64,000 nt of DNA from JAGNLV01 sp964612145 (GTDB lineage Bacteria; Zixibacteria; MSB-5A5; GN15; FEB-12): contig CAZTBP010000011.1 in assembly GCA_964612145.1 (NCBI GenBank), positions 62,001-126,000 on the forward strand. Reading direction: 5' to 3'. The position numbers and the translations under genes are program-made. The stretch's first letter is position 1, and the number at the start of each line of letters is the position of its first letter. The notes under the pieces are model-generated. The model was not told the origin of the DNA. It did not search any database and saw nothing but the letters and a program-made list of their open reading frames with translations. Positions 24,262 to 32,223 of this stretch are shown piece by piece.

Positions 24262-25218
24262 TTATTTCAGGTAGACGAGTTTCCTGGTCAATTCGTAGAG
24301 GGGCGTAGTCAGTTTGTAGGGATAGACGCCGGAGGCAAGCGGGCGCCCCGACTGATCACGCCCGTCCCAGAACAAAGATACCGGGCCGGGGATGTCGGCA
24401 TCGCCGCTGAAGACGCGGACCGTCCTTCCCTGCGTGTTGTAGATGTCAAGACGCCAAGGGTAGCTGTCGGCAAGGTCGAAGCTGATCGTGGTACCGGCAT
24501 TGAACGGGTTGGGATAGTTCTGGTGGAGAATGGGCGAGGCGGGAAGCTGTGGTTGGTCGACCGGATCGACGCTGGTGGTGAGGTCGAGGGGGAGGCGCAG
24601 TGAGTGAAAAGTCAGGGACCGTTCGACAGTGTTGCCATTGCCGGAGAGCCAGGGGAGGCATGAGTCGCAGAGGCCGTGGGCGGTCGGGAGACTGTCGGTG
24701 AAGTCGGTGATGTCGATGTTGTCGGGATCGTAGACGGCAGCGGCGACAGCGCAGGCGGCGGTGTCGACTTTCAGCAGGTTGTCATCGCAGTCCGCCCAGA
24801 AGAAGTCGAGCCGGGCGTAGCGGAGGGAGTCATGAGCGGGATTGAAGGTAATGACGGCGAGAGCCGAGTCGGGGGTCAAAGTCGGACCGGTTGCAGTATC
24901 CGGAGCGCGGCCAACGAGGCGCAGGACGATCAGACCGGGCTCGACCGTGTCCAGCGATTCCATATTGAAGTGCCAGTCCCAGTGAGTCCGGGCTGTATCG
25001 GGAAAGCTGACTCCGGAGGGAAAAATTCGGTTTCGGTCAAAGGCGATGGCGACGGTGATTTCGGAGATCGTGGAGGATCTGTGGTAAGGTGATTCGTTGA
25101 TAACCAATGCCGCCGTGGCCGGGGCGACCGGTTCGAGGCGTAAAGTGGTCTGAGCCAGACTTCCCGTCGCGATAGTCAGGCCGGCTACGATAACTGCAAG
25201 AACCTGTGTTTTTAACAA
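24262..25218 (-). CDS. Secreted paralogue with type IX-like sorting tail
   Basis: A 318-residue exported protein from a TTG start with GGGAGAGG 4 bp upstream. The N-terminal half (ISEITVAIAFDRNRIFPSGVSF, in two parts, up to LDFFWADCDDN) looks like the same sandwich as the neighbour at 23364. The last 80 residues are a sorting module: ILHQNYPNPFNAGTTISFDL, RLDIYNTQGRTVRVF, LFWDGRDQSGRPLASGVYPYKL, ending RKLVYLK. The protein is thus a probable surface-exported member of the cluster 23364-25929. Confidence 0.78.
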   Translation of the reverse strand: MLKTQVLAVIVAGLTIATGSLAQTTLRLEPVAPATAALVINESPYHRSSTISEITVAIAFDRNRIFPSGVSFPDTARTHWDWHFNMESLDTVEPGLIVLRLVGRAPDTATGPTLTPDSALAVITFNPAHDSLRYARLDFFWADCDDNLLKVDTAACAVAAAVYDPDNIDITDFTDSLPTAHGLCDSCLPWLSGNGNTVERSLTFHSLRLPLDLTTSVDPVDQPQLPASPILHQNYPNPFNAGTTISFDLADSYPWRLDIYNTQGRTVRVFSGDADIPGPVSLFWDGRDQSGRPLASGVYPYKLTTPLYELTRKLVYLK

Positions 25219-25311
25219 CGGACCTCTCCCCCGGGCCGAGAGTGTGCATAAACCTTGTTGTCAGACGATGCAGCCGTGTACTCGCTCGTCCCGTGCTTAA
25301 GAAAACGACAA

Positions 25312-25331
25312 CGGCCCGCTCGCTGGAGGGC
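25312..25331 (-). terminator. Hairpin after the 25345 gene
   Basis: GGCCC and GGGCC arms flank GCTCGCTGGA, and the minus strand continues GTTGTCGTTTTC. It may weakly terminate the gene ending at 25345. Confidence 0.4.
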
Positions 25332-25344
25332 CGCCTCATCACAT

Positions 25345-25929
25345 CTATTTTGCGACCGCCCTGATTGTCAGCGGTCCCTGCCAAGTCGGTTCATCGATCG
25401 TGCCGGGAACCGGAGTGGCAAACATCCACCGACCGCCCGGCGGAAAGAAGGCCGAGTCGACAACGATTGATCCCGGTTCGGGAATGATCAGTTCAAACGA
25501 CAGGACCCTGGTCAGATCGTGCGGTTCATAGTCCTGGTTGATCGACAGTCCGCCGAAGCCGAGCAGGTCCGGCAGTTCGCCGTCCCAGTCAGATTCGACG
25601 GCGTAGACGCCGCCGAAGTTCCAGATGGAGTGACTTTGCCAGCCGTTGTGCCCCTTAATATCGCCCTGTTTGTTCAGGCCGTTGCCGCTGTCGGCGACAT
25701 GGATGATCTCGGTGATCTCTTCGGAGGTGATATCAAATCCGAACGAAAAGCCGGTGTAGATGGAGTCATTGGCGACGTGGATGTCGACCGAGAACGGTTC
25801 GCCGACGGTGACGGTGGAATCGTCGACAACGCCGGGACCGGAGATTTTGAGGCCGATCGTGCCGGCGGCGGCGGTTGCGCTGATAAAGGCAATCGCGGTA
25901 AGGATTGTCAGTGCGCGGGGCACTCGCAT
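25345..25929 (-). CDS. Secreted protein, possible cohesin-like domain
   Basis: A 194-residue exported protein with signal peptide ending near ATAAAG; GGAG lies 8 bp before the ATG. The mature part begins VTVGEPFSVDIHVANDSIYTGFSFGFDI (two blocks), whose order of strands, GEPFxVxIxVxN then GFSFGFDI, is the cohesin-type pattern seen in gene 23364. It has no C-terminal sorting tail. It is the first gene of three secreted-protein genes on this strand (25929 to 23364). Function unknown. Confidence 0.7.
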   Translation of the reverse strand: MRVPRALTILTAIAFISATAAAGTIGLKISGPGVVDDSTVTVGEPFSVDIHVANDSIYTGFSFGFDITSEEITEIIHVADSGNGLNKQGDIKGHNGWQSHSIWNFGGVYAVESDWDGELPDLLGFGGLSINQDYEPHDLTRVLSFELIIPEPGSIVVDSAFFPPGGRWMFATPVPGTIDEPTWQGPLTIRAVAK

Positions 25930-26237
25930 ACCTTGTGCTCCTATTATGTTTCTCAGACTGAACTGGTTATGCTTATTCCTTCATTTTGCTAAAGCGGTCG
26001 CAACATAGGTCGGAAGTGATCTGTTGTCAAATGGATTTTGGCTGTTCATGCAGCCGCTTTCCGGTTATACACGCGTGGTCTAAAATAGTCGACTTTGTAC
26101 TATTTTTCGCAAGGTTGATGGTTAACGGGGACAAACATGAGGATTTTTACCTTGCTCTAAGTTGCCTTCATACAGCAGGTTGAACAGTAATTAGACAGCC
26201 CAAATGAGGATATCATGGGGGAGGGATCCTTTTTCAA
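25930..26237. other. Spacer before sdhCAB, AT-richer, no gene seen
   Basis: About 310 bp between divergent genes. No frame with ribosome site and protein-like content was found. The composition is AT-richer than the surroundings, which suits regulatory DNA for the divergent units, but only the promoter at 26238 is clear. Confidence 0.45.
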
Positions 26238-26266
26238 TTGACCCTTGTTGTTATCTTGTATATAAT
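26238..26266 (+). promoter_or_regulatory. Near-consensus sigma-70 promoter of sdhCAB
   Basis: TTGACC (26238-26243), 17-bp spacer, TATAAT (26261-26266). Transcription would begin near 26273, leaving a leader of about 17 nt containing AAGGA before the sdhC ATG at 26290. Confidence 0.8.
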
Positions 26267-26289
26267 GGCGCGGAAGAAAGGAACTGCGC

Positions 26290-27021
26290 ATGAGTAATTC
26301 GCAAGTTAGTGGAGTGACAACCGGCAAAATCACGCCTTCGATGCCCGCGACAACATCGATCGGACGGAAGTTTTGGATGGCGTTGTCAGGCGTGATTTTG
26401 ATTTTGTTCGTGGTCGGTCATATGGCCGGTAATCTCCAAATTTTCCTGGGCTGGGACGCGCTCAATACGTACGCCGTAAAACTGCGTGCGATCCCGGCGC
26501 TTCTGTGGGGTGTTCGGCTGTTCATGCTGGCCTTTGCCCTGCTGCATATTATCGATGGAATTCTGTTGTGGGTTCGCAACCGCCAGTCGCGACCGGTGGC
26601 GTACGTGAAGCAGAATTTCCAGCGAGCTTCTCTTTACTCACGGACCATGTTCTGGACCGGTCTTGGGATCGGGCTGTATGTGGTCTATCACTTAATGCAC
26701 TACACGATGTTTATCACCAACCCGCAGTACGTGCATCTCAAGGACCCGCTGGGACGGCATGATGTGTATTCGATGGTGGTGATCAGTTTTCAGAATCCGC
26801 TGATCTCGCTGGTGTACATCGTGGCGATGGTGTTTCTGGCGTTTCACCTGGCGCATGCGTTCCAGAGCTGGTTCCAGACGCTGGGGTGGAACAGCGAGAA
26901 GTCGCAGCCGGCGTTGAAGAAGATATCGTACGCAATAGCGATCGTGTTGTTTGTCGGCTATGTCTCGATTCCGGTGGCGTGCCTGAGCGGCATTTTGCAG
27001 CCACTGGGAGGAGGTCACTGA
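26290..27021 (+). CDS. sdhC: Succinate dehydrogenase/fumarate reductase cytochrome b subunit
   Basis: A 243-residue five-helix membrane anchor of the type B (single large cytochrome b) kind found in Bacteroidetes and Bacillus. Segments are VILILFVVGHMAGNLQIFLG, RLFMLAFALLHIIDGILLWV, GLYVVYHLMHYTMFI, ISLVYIVAMVFLAFHLAHAF and IAIVLFVGYVSIPVACL. The His of GHMAGN, LLHIID, YHLMHY and FHLAHAF would ligate two haems. It passes electrons between SdhAB and the quinone pool. It is first in sdhCAB, one base before sdhA, behind a strong promoter. Confidence 0.93.
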   Translation: MSNSQVSGVTTGKITPSMPATTSIGRKFWMALSGVILILFVVGHMAGNLQIFLGWDALNTYAVKLRAIPALLWGVRLFMLAFALLHIIDGILLWVRNRQSRPVAYVKQNFQRASLYSRTMFWTGLGIGLYVVYHLMHYTMFITNPQYVHLKDPLGRHDVYSMVVISFQNPLISLVYIVAMVFLAFHLAHAFQSWFQTLGWNSEKSQPALKKISYAIAIVLFVGYVSIPVACLSGILQPLGGGH

Positions 27022-27022
27022 T

Positions 27023-28936
27023 ATGAAACTTGATGATAGAGTCCCGAGCGGTCCGCTGGCTGAGAAGTGGGACAAACATAAATTTGAGATGAAGCTGGTT
27101 AACCCGGCGAACAAACGGAAGTTCGAAGTGATTATCGTTGGTTCGGGACTGGCCGGCGGTGCTGCGGCGGCCTCGATGGCGGAACTTGGCTACAATGTGA
27201 AGTGCTTCTGTTATCAGGACAGTCCGCGGCGGGCGCACAGTATTGCCGCACAGGGCGGTATTAACGCCTCGAAGAATTACCAGAACGACGGTGACTCGGT
27301 CTACCGTTTGTTTTATGACACGATCAAGGGCGGCGACTTCCGGTCGCGCGAGGCCAATGTTTACCGACTGGCGCAGGTGTCGGAGAACATTATCGATCAA
27401 TGTGTGGCGCAGGGGGTGCCGTTCGCGCGCGAGTACGGCGGGCATTTGGCCAACCGTTCGTTCGGCGGCGCGCAGGTGTCACGGACCTTTTACGCCCGGG
27501 GCCAAACCGGTCAGCAGTTGCTGCTGGGAGCGTATTCGGCGCTGGTGCGGCAGATCGGGAGAGGCCAGGTGACGATGTTTCCACGGACCGAGATGCTTGA
27601 TCTGGTGCTGGTGGGCGGTCACGCCAAAGGGATCGTTGTCCGGGACATGGTCGACGGCAAAGTTTATTCGCATGCGGCCGATGCGGTCGTGCTGGCGACC
27701 GGCGGTTACGGCAACGTCTTTTACCTTTCGACCAACGCCAAGGGCTGCAATGTGACGGCGACTTTCCGCGCCTACAAGCGCGGGGCACTGTTTGCCAATC
27801 CGTGCTATACGCAGATTCACCCGACGTGTATCCCGGTCTCCGGCGATTATCAGTCAAAGCTGACGTTGATGTCGGAGTCGCTGCGAAATGACGGACGGAT
27901 CTGGGTGCCGAAGGGTGCCGATGATAGCCGAGCGCCGAATGATATTCCGGAATCCGATCGCGATTACTATCTCGAGCGGAAGTACCCGAGTTTTGGCAAC
28001 CTTGCCCCGCGTGATATTTCGTCGCGGTCGGCCAAGGAAGTTTGTGATGAGGGTCGGGGTGTCGGGCCGGGCGGTCGGGGTGTGTATCTTGATTTCCGCG
28101 ACGCGATCAACCGGCTTGGCGAGGATGTTATCCGGGATCGTTACGGCAACCTGTTTGACATGTACGAGAAGATTACGGGCGAGAATCCGTACAAGGTTCC
28201 GATGCGTATCTACCCCGCCTCGCACTACACCATGGGTGGTTTGTGGGTTGACTACAACCTGATGAGCAACATTCCGGGGCTGTTCGTTCTCGGCGAGGCA
28301 AATTTCTCGGATCACGGTGCGAATCGTCTTGGCGCAAGCGCCTTGATGCAGGGTCTGGCCGATGGTTACTTTGTGATACCGTATACAATTGCCGATTATT
28401 TTGCCCGCGAGGGCGCGGGTCATCCGGATACGGATCATGAGGAGTTCAAGAAGGTTGAGCAGGAAGTGGATGACCGGACCAAGAAGCTGCTTTCGATCAA
28501 CGGCAAGAAGACGGTTGATACTTTTCACCGCCAGCTTGGTGAGATCATGTGGGATAAGTGCGGCATGTCGCGCAATGAACAGGGTCTCAAAGAAGCGCTT
28601 AACAAGCTGCCGGAGCTTCGCGAGGAGTTCTGGCAGAACGTCCGGGTTCCGGGTGAGAATGACGAACTGAATCAGAGCCTGGAGAAGGCCGGACGGGTCG
28701 CTGATTTTCTGGAGTTCGGTGAGATCATGTGCTGGGATGCCCTGACGCGGGAAGAGTCGTGCGGTGCTCATTTCCGCGAGGAATACCAGACGGATGAAGG
28801 CGAGGCGCTGCGCAACGACAAGAAGTACACGCATGTCGCGGCCTGGGAATTCAAAGGCGTTGGTGAAAAGCCGGAGCGGCATGTGGAGGAACTTGAGTTT
28901 GAAAACGTCGAGCTGGCGACGAGGAGTTATAAGTAA
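27023..28936 (+). CDS. sdhA: Succinate dehydrogenase flavoprotein subunit
   Basis: A 637-residue FAD subunit. IIVGSGLAGGAAAASMAELG is the FAD Rossmann motif; RRAHSIAAQGGINASKNYQ carries the FAD-linking His; HPTCIPVSGDY, SRSAKEVCDEGRGVG and YTMGGLWVDYNL line the active site; and HGANRLGASALMQGLADG is the FAD C-terminal contact. The long N-terminal lead and 637-residue length match the Bacteroidetes/Bacillus type. GGAGG lies before the ATG. The stop overlaps sdhB (TAATG). Confidence 0.96.
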   Translation: MKLDDRVPSGPLAEKWDKHKFEMKLVNPANKRKFEVIIVGSGLAGGAAAASMAELGYNVKCFCYQDSPRRAHSIAAQGGINASKNYQNDGDSVYRLFYDTIKGGDFRSREANVYRLAQVSENIIDQCVAQGVPFAREYGGHLANRSFGGAQVSRTFYARGQTGQQLLLGAYSALVRQIGRGQVTMFPRTEMLDLVLVGGHAKGIVVRDMVDGKVYSHAADAVVLATGGYGNVFYLSTNAKGCNVTATFRAYKRGALFANPCYTQIHPTCIPVSGDYQSKLTLMSESLRNDGRIWVPKGADDSRAPNDIPESDRDYYLERKYPSFGNLAPRDISSRSAKEVCDEGRGVGPGGRGVYLDFRDAINRLGEDVIRDRYGNLFDMYEKITGENPYKVPMRIYPASHYTMGGLWVDYNLMSNIPGLFVLGEANFSDHGANRLGASALMQGLADGYFVIPYTIADYFAREGAGHPDTDHEEFKKVEQEVDDRTKKLLSINGKKTVDTFHRQLGEIMWDKCGMSRNEQGLKEALNKLPELREEFWQNVRVPGENDELNQSLEKAGRVADFLEFGEIMCWDALTREESCGAHFREEYQTDEGEALRNDKKYTHVAAWEFKGVGEKPERHVEELEFENVELATRSYK

Positions 28937-29679
28937 TGAATCTCACACTCTACGTTTGGCGTCAGAAGAACGCTCAGGATAAAGGCCGGATGGAGCGATA
29001 TGAGGCGAAGGATGTTTCCGAACACATGTCGTTTCTGGAAATGCTCGATGTTGTCAATGAGAGGCTGATTGAGGCCGGCGACGAGCCGATTGCGTTTGAC
29101 CATGACTGTCGCGAAGGTATTTGCGGTACGTGCTCGATGGTAATTAATGGTTACGCGCATGGTCCGGAGCCGGGCACGACCGTCTGCCAGCTGCATATGC
29201 GTCATTTCAATGACGGTGATTCGATATATATCGAACCGTTTCGGGCCAAAGCCTTCCCGGTTATCAAGGATCTCGTGGTGGATCGGACGGCGTTTGACCG
29301 AATTATGGCGGCCGGAGGATTTGTCGGTGTGAATACCGGCGGATCGCCCGATGCCAACGCGACGCCAATCCCGAAGACTGACGCCGACACGGCGTTTGAT
29401 GCGGCGGCGTGTATTGGCTGCGGCGCCTGTGTGGCGGCGTGTAAGAACGCCTCGGCTATGTTGTTTGTTGCGGCGAAGGTCTCGCACCTGGTGAACCTGC
29501 CGCAGGGCAAGGTTGAAGCGGCCCAGCGCGTGCGCAATATGGTGGCCCAGATGGACCAGGAAGGTTTCGGCAACTGTACAAATTACTACGAGTGCAGTCA
29601 GGTCTGCCCGAAGGAGATCCCGGTGAAGTTCATCGCGCAAATGAACCGGGAGTTCTTCAAGAGCAAGATAGCAAAATAG
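28936..29679 (+). CDS. sdhB: Succinate dehydrogenase iron-sulfur subunit
   Basis: A 247-residue subunit with three clusters: CREGICGTCSM plus a later Cys for the plant-type [2Fe-2S], CIGCGACVAAC for [4Fe-4S], and YECSQVCPKEIP completing the [3Fe-4S] set. It relays electrons from SdhA to the cytochrome b. The ATG overlaps the sdhA stop by one base. It ends the operon before a perfect 11-bp hairpin at 29689-29715. Confidence 0.95.
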   Translation: MNLTLYVWRQKNAQDKGRMERYEAKDVSEHMSFLEMLDVVNERLIEAGDEPIAFDHDCREGICGTCSMVINGYAHGPEPGTTVCQLHMRHFNDGDSIYIEPFRAKAFPVIKDLVVDRTAFDRIMAAGGFVGVNTGGSPDANATPIPKTDADTAFDAAACIGCGACVAACKNASAMLFVAAKVSHLVNLPQGKVEAAQRVRNMVAQMDQEGFGNCTNYYECSQVCPKEIPVKFIAQMNREFFKSKIAK

Positions 29680-29688
29680 GTTTGATGG

Positions 29689-29715
29689 GCAGTCAGGCGG
29701 GGGTCGCCTGACTGC
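29689..29715 (+). terminator. Hairpin at the end of sdhCAB
   Basis: GCAGTCAGGCG (29689-29699) and CGCCTGACTGC (29705-29715) form a perfect 11-bp stem with loop GGGGT. No T-tract follows, so it may stabilise the 3' end or cooperate with Rho. Confidence 0.6.
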
Positions 29716-29807
29716 ACGGGATTGCGAATTGGCTATTGTTGCGTCGCCGTAAGTGAAGACAGATTCTCAGGCCGTGCCTTATAGGCTCTTAGCAACGGGG
29801 AAGGGCA

Positions 29808-30373
29808 ATGAAGCGAGATACGAAGCTCAATTTGTGGGCACTTGGGATTTGGGCACTGATAATGGTTACTGTATTTGTAGTCCACGGGTTTCCGGATTTG
29901 ATTTGGGGGCTTGGGTGCGGTTGGCTTTCTCTCTTCGCGAGCGGGATCATCGTAATGTTAATGAGTCGAATTCTTATGTCAAAAGGGGATGTACGAGCAC
30001 GCTCCAAATACGGAGAAGTGCCTCATGGCGACCCTAAATTCGAAATGGAAAAACAAAGGGTTGTTCGAAGCATGACCGAAGCAAAGGGAAGGGCGCTATC
30101 AAACAGAGAAATAGCCAAAGCCGAAGTGCTTGTTGCAGAATTGATATCAGCTAAAAAAAGTTGGAGCGACTCGAAGCAGATGATACTGCAGCCGAAGCTG
30201 AGCGGCCACGAGAGCCGGCTGATGCCGAGTTTGAAAAAATTGGGGAGGCAAAGTCAGATAAAGAGTTAGACCAAAACCAGCGCAAGGATTTGATTTTGGA
30301 GCGGCAGGAAATCCTCGAAAAATTGCGCAAGCTTGGGTTTCGAATTGATGACGATCGTTCTCGTCACGACTGA
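29808..30373 (+). CDS. Two-helix membrane protein with coiled-coil tail, interrupted by a frameshift
   Basis: The frame from 29808 (ATG after a GGGAAGG-like site) encodes two hydrophobic segments (IWALIMVTVFVVHGFPDL; LSLFASGIIVMLMSRIL) and a charged helical region to ELISAKK. At the A7 run 30153-30159 the protein-like reading jumps to the frame that starts about 30161, continuing LERLEADDTAAEAERPR and ILEKLRKLGFRIDDD to a stop at 30373. One extra A would join them. The unshifted frame ends at 30269 with implausible sequence. So this is one gene with an indel (sequencing or real), or a site of slippage. Family not recognised. Confidence 0.6.
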
Positions 30374-30449
30374 CGTGCAGTGTCCTCCAGTCCCACGGAC
30401 ATATTCTGTTATCACTGGCTGGTTCTCCACCCCTTAGTTTGTATGGAGA

Positions 30450-30477
30450 CCGGGACTTTTGAAGTCCTGGCTTTTTT
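30450..30477 (+). terminator. Rho-independent terminator
   Basis: CCGGGACTT (30450-30458) and AAGTCCTGG (30462-30470) pair (one wobble/mismatch) around TTG and are followed by CTTTTTTT. It ends the plus-strand membrane-protein gene and lies before the convergent ADP-ribosylglycohydrolase. Confidence 0.8.
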
Positions 30478-30486
30478 TGTGTTTGA

Positions 30487-31422
30487 TCAGTCGTTGTTGG
30501 AGAGTGTGCTGAAGAACTTCTCGCCCAGATTCAGCAGATAATCACGGCCGCGAGTGGGATGCGCGAGGCTGTTGATCCAGTGTTCGGGAATTGCGTCGAG
30601 GCCGTGACGCGCGCCAGCGATGGCACCGGTTATGGCGGCATTGCTGTCGGTGTCTCCCCCGGCGTTCACAGCCGTAATGACGGATTCCTCGAAGCTATCG
30701 GGATTGGTCAGGAAACACCAGACGGCAAACGGGACGGACTCCATTACAAAACCACCGGTTCCAAGGGCGCCGGAGGCTTCGGCGACATTGGAATGCCGAA
30801 ACTTGTAGACGCCGCGCAGTTTGTCGGCCATCGACGGTGAGAATTCGTTGGCGGCATCGGCGATATCATCCAGGAACAGTTTAGGGTCAAAGTTGTCGGC
30901 GTGATGCAGGCAGTGGGCGACGCCAGCGGCAATGGTTGCCGCACCGGCGACCGAACGGGGGTCGGTGTGCGTGATGCGTGAGGATACTTTGGCGCACTCA
31001 AGCAGCGCTTTACGTCGGTCGGGGGCATGGAAAAACAGCCCGATAGGTCCGGCGCGCATGGCGGCGCCGTTGCCGGCTGATTTCGAGCCGGATTCGGTCG
31101 GCGGGACGCCCGCTTTCAGTTTCGAGCAGGATTCCCTGAGAGCCTGACCAAAGGAATGGGCCCAGTCGATCCAGTCGGCGAATCGTGCGCCGAGGTCGTT
31201 TACATTGCAGCCGTTGTTTTCGAGAAGCGATTCTGTGACCAGGATGGTCATTTCGGTATCGTCGGTATAGGTGCCTTTGGGATCGCGGTTCTCGACGTAG
31301 TTTGTGAGGCGGTCGTAGTGCTTTTTAATCTGCTCGGGCGGGTAGCCTTCAACCGGGTTGCCGAGGGCATCGGCGACGGCGACTCCAAGGAGACATCCCT
31401 GAATTTGTTTGAGACCGGGCAC
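30487..31422 (-). CDS. ADP-ribosylglycohydrolase (DraG/ARH family)
   Basis: A 311-residue hydrolase that removes ADP-ribose from proteins or small molecules. The binuclear metal site motifs are YTDDTEMT (about residue 45) and NAGGDTDSNAAI near the C-terminus, with GNGAAMRAGPIGL and ITHTDPRSVAGA also typical. I start at the GTG at 31422, preceded by GAGGAG and 20 bp past the MBL-hydrolase stop; a longer frame to 31482 would overlap that gene by 41 bp. No ADP-ribosyltransferase partner or nitrogenase gene is visible. It is the last gene of a threonine aldolase-MBL-ARH row. Confidence 0.9.
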   Translation of the reverse strand: MPGLKQIQGCLLGVAVADALGNPVEGYPPEQIKKHYDRLTNYVENRDPKGTYTDDTEMTILVTESLLENNGCNVNDLGARFADWIDWAHSFGQALRESCSKLKAGVPPTESGSKSAGNGAAMRAGPIGLFFHAPDRRKALLECAKVSSRITHTDPRSVAGAATIAAGVAHCLHHADNFDPKLFLDDIADAANEFSPSMADKLRGVYKFRHSNVAEASGALGTGGFVMESVPFAVWCFLTNPDSFEESVITAVNAGGDTDSNAAITGAIAGARHGLDAIPEHWINSLAHPTRGRDYLLNLGEKFFSTLSNND

Positions 31423-31441
31423 AGGCTCCTCTATCGGGTGT

Positions 31442-32215
31442 TCAGTCCAGTGGGATTTCGAGGCCGTCGACAGCGAGGACAAAGTTGGTCATTTCCGCCT
31501 CCCGAAGCTGAGCCGCCATCTCGGCATTGTTATCGGCGTCGGACAGGTGGGTGAGGATAAACCGGGTGTCAGGAACGGTGAGGGCGTAGTCGATGAGCCG
31601 GTAGAGATCGATGTGGGTTGTTTCCATGACGACGAAATCACAGCCGGTGATATTCGGGCGGATATTCTCGAAGCTCTTGATATCGGATGAGTAAAACAGA
31701 CACCTCTCCCCTACTCTAATCTTCAGCGAAAAACACTGGCACTTGTTGGGCAGGCCGAGCTTTTTGATCAGTTCGCGGTTGTGTTCGAGGTGTCCGGTTT
31801 CGAAAGCTTCGATCGTGAAGCCGTTGTCAAGTTTCAGAGTTTGATCGTAGCCGATGAGTTCGGGTGTATAGTTGAGCTTCTCCGGAATGATATACATGGC
31901 GTTGAGCGTGGTCCGGAACGGTTCGATATATTCTTCGGGCAGGTAGATCTCGACCGGTTCCTCGCGCCTGATCAGGTGAATTTGCTGGAGAAACAGCGGC
32001 AGTTCGCAGCAGTGGTCGGGGTGGGTGTGGGTGATGAAAATCCGGTCGACATCGAGCACGTCGAAGCCGCGCCGCAGGAACGATGCGGTGACACCGCCGC
32101 CGCAGTCGATCAGGGTGTGGCGACGATCGACGGACAGGACATAGCCGGAGGTGGCGCGGTCGGGTTGAGCGTGGCCGGATGAAGAGCCCAAAATCGTAAA
32201 GCGCGGCTTTGGCAT
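31442..32215 (-). CDS. MBL-fold hydrolase, RNase Z-like
   Basis: A 257-residue metallo-beta-lactamase-fold protein. The zinc motif is ITHTHPDHCCELPLF; other landmarks are LGSSSGHAQ near the N-terminus, CGGGVTASFL, GHLEHNRELIKKLG, FSSDIKSFENI and ETTHIDL, with LTHLSDADNNAEM near the end. The layout resembles RNase Z and related phosphodiesterases, but the exosite arm typical of tRNase Z is not evident, so the substrate is open. It begins 8 bp after the threonine aldolase stop and is probably co-transcribed. Confidence 0.88.
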   Translation of the reverse strand: MPKPRFTILGSSSGHAQPDRATSGYVLSVDRRHTLIDCGGGVTASFLRRGFDVLDVDRIFITHTHPDHCCELPLFLQQIHLIRREEPVEIYLPEEYIEPFRTTLNAMYIIPEKLNYTPELIGYDQTLKLDNGFTIEAFETGHLEHNRELIKKLGLPNKCQCFSLKIRVGERCLFYSSDIKSFENIRPNITGCDFVVMETTHIDLYRLIDYALTVPDTRFILTHLSDADNNAEMAAQLREAEMTNFVLAVDGLEIPLD

Positions 32216-32223
32216 TGGATCTC

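Noticed and set aside
30147..30165. Programmed -1 frameshift of the dnaX type
   Set aside because: The A-run is not in the X-XXY-YYZ frame required (zero frame reads GCT AAA AAA AGT), and no clear stimulatory stem was identified.
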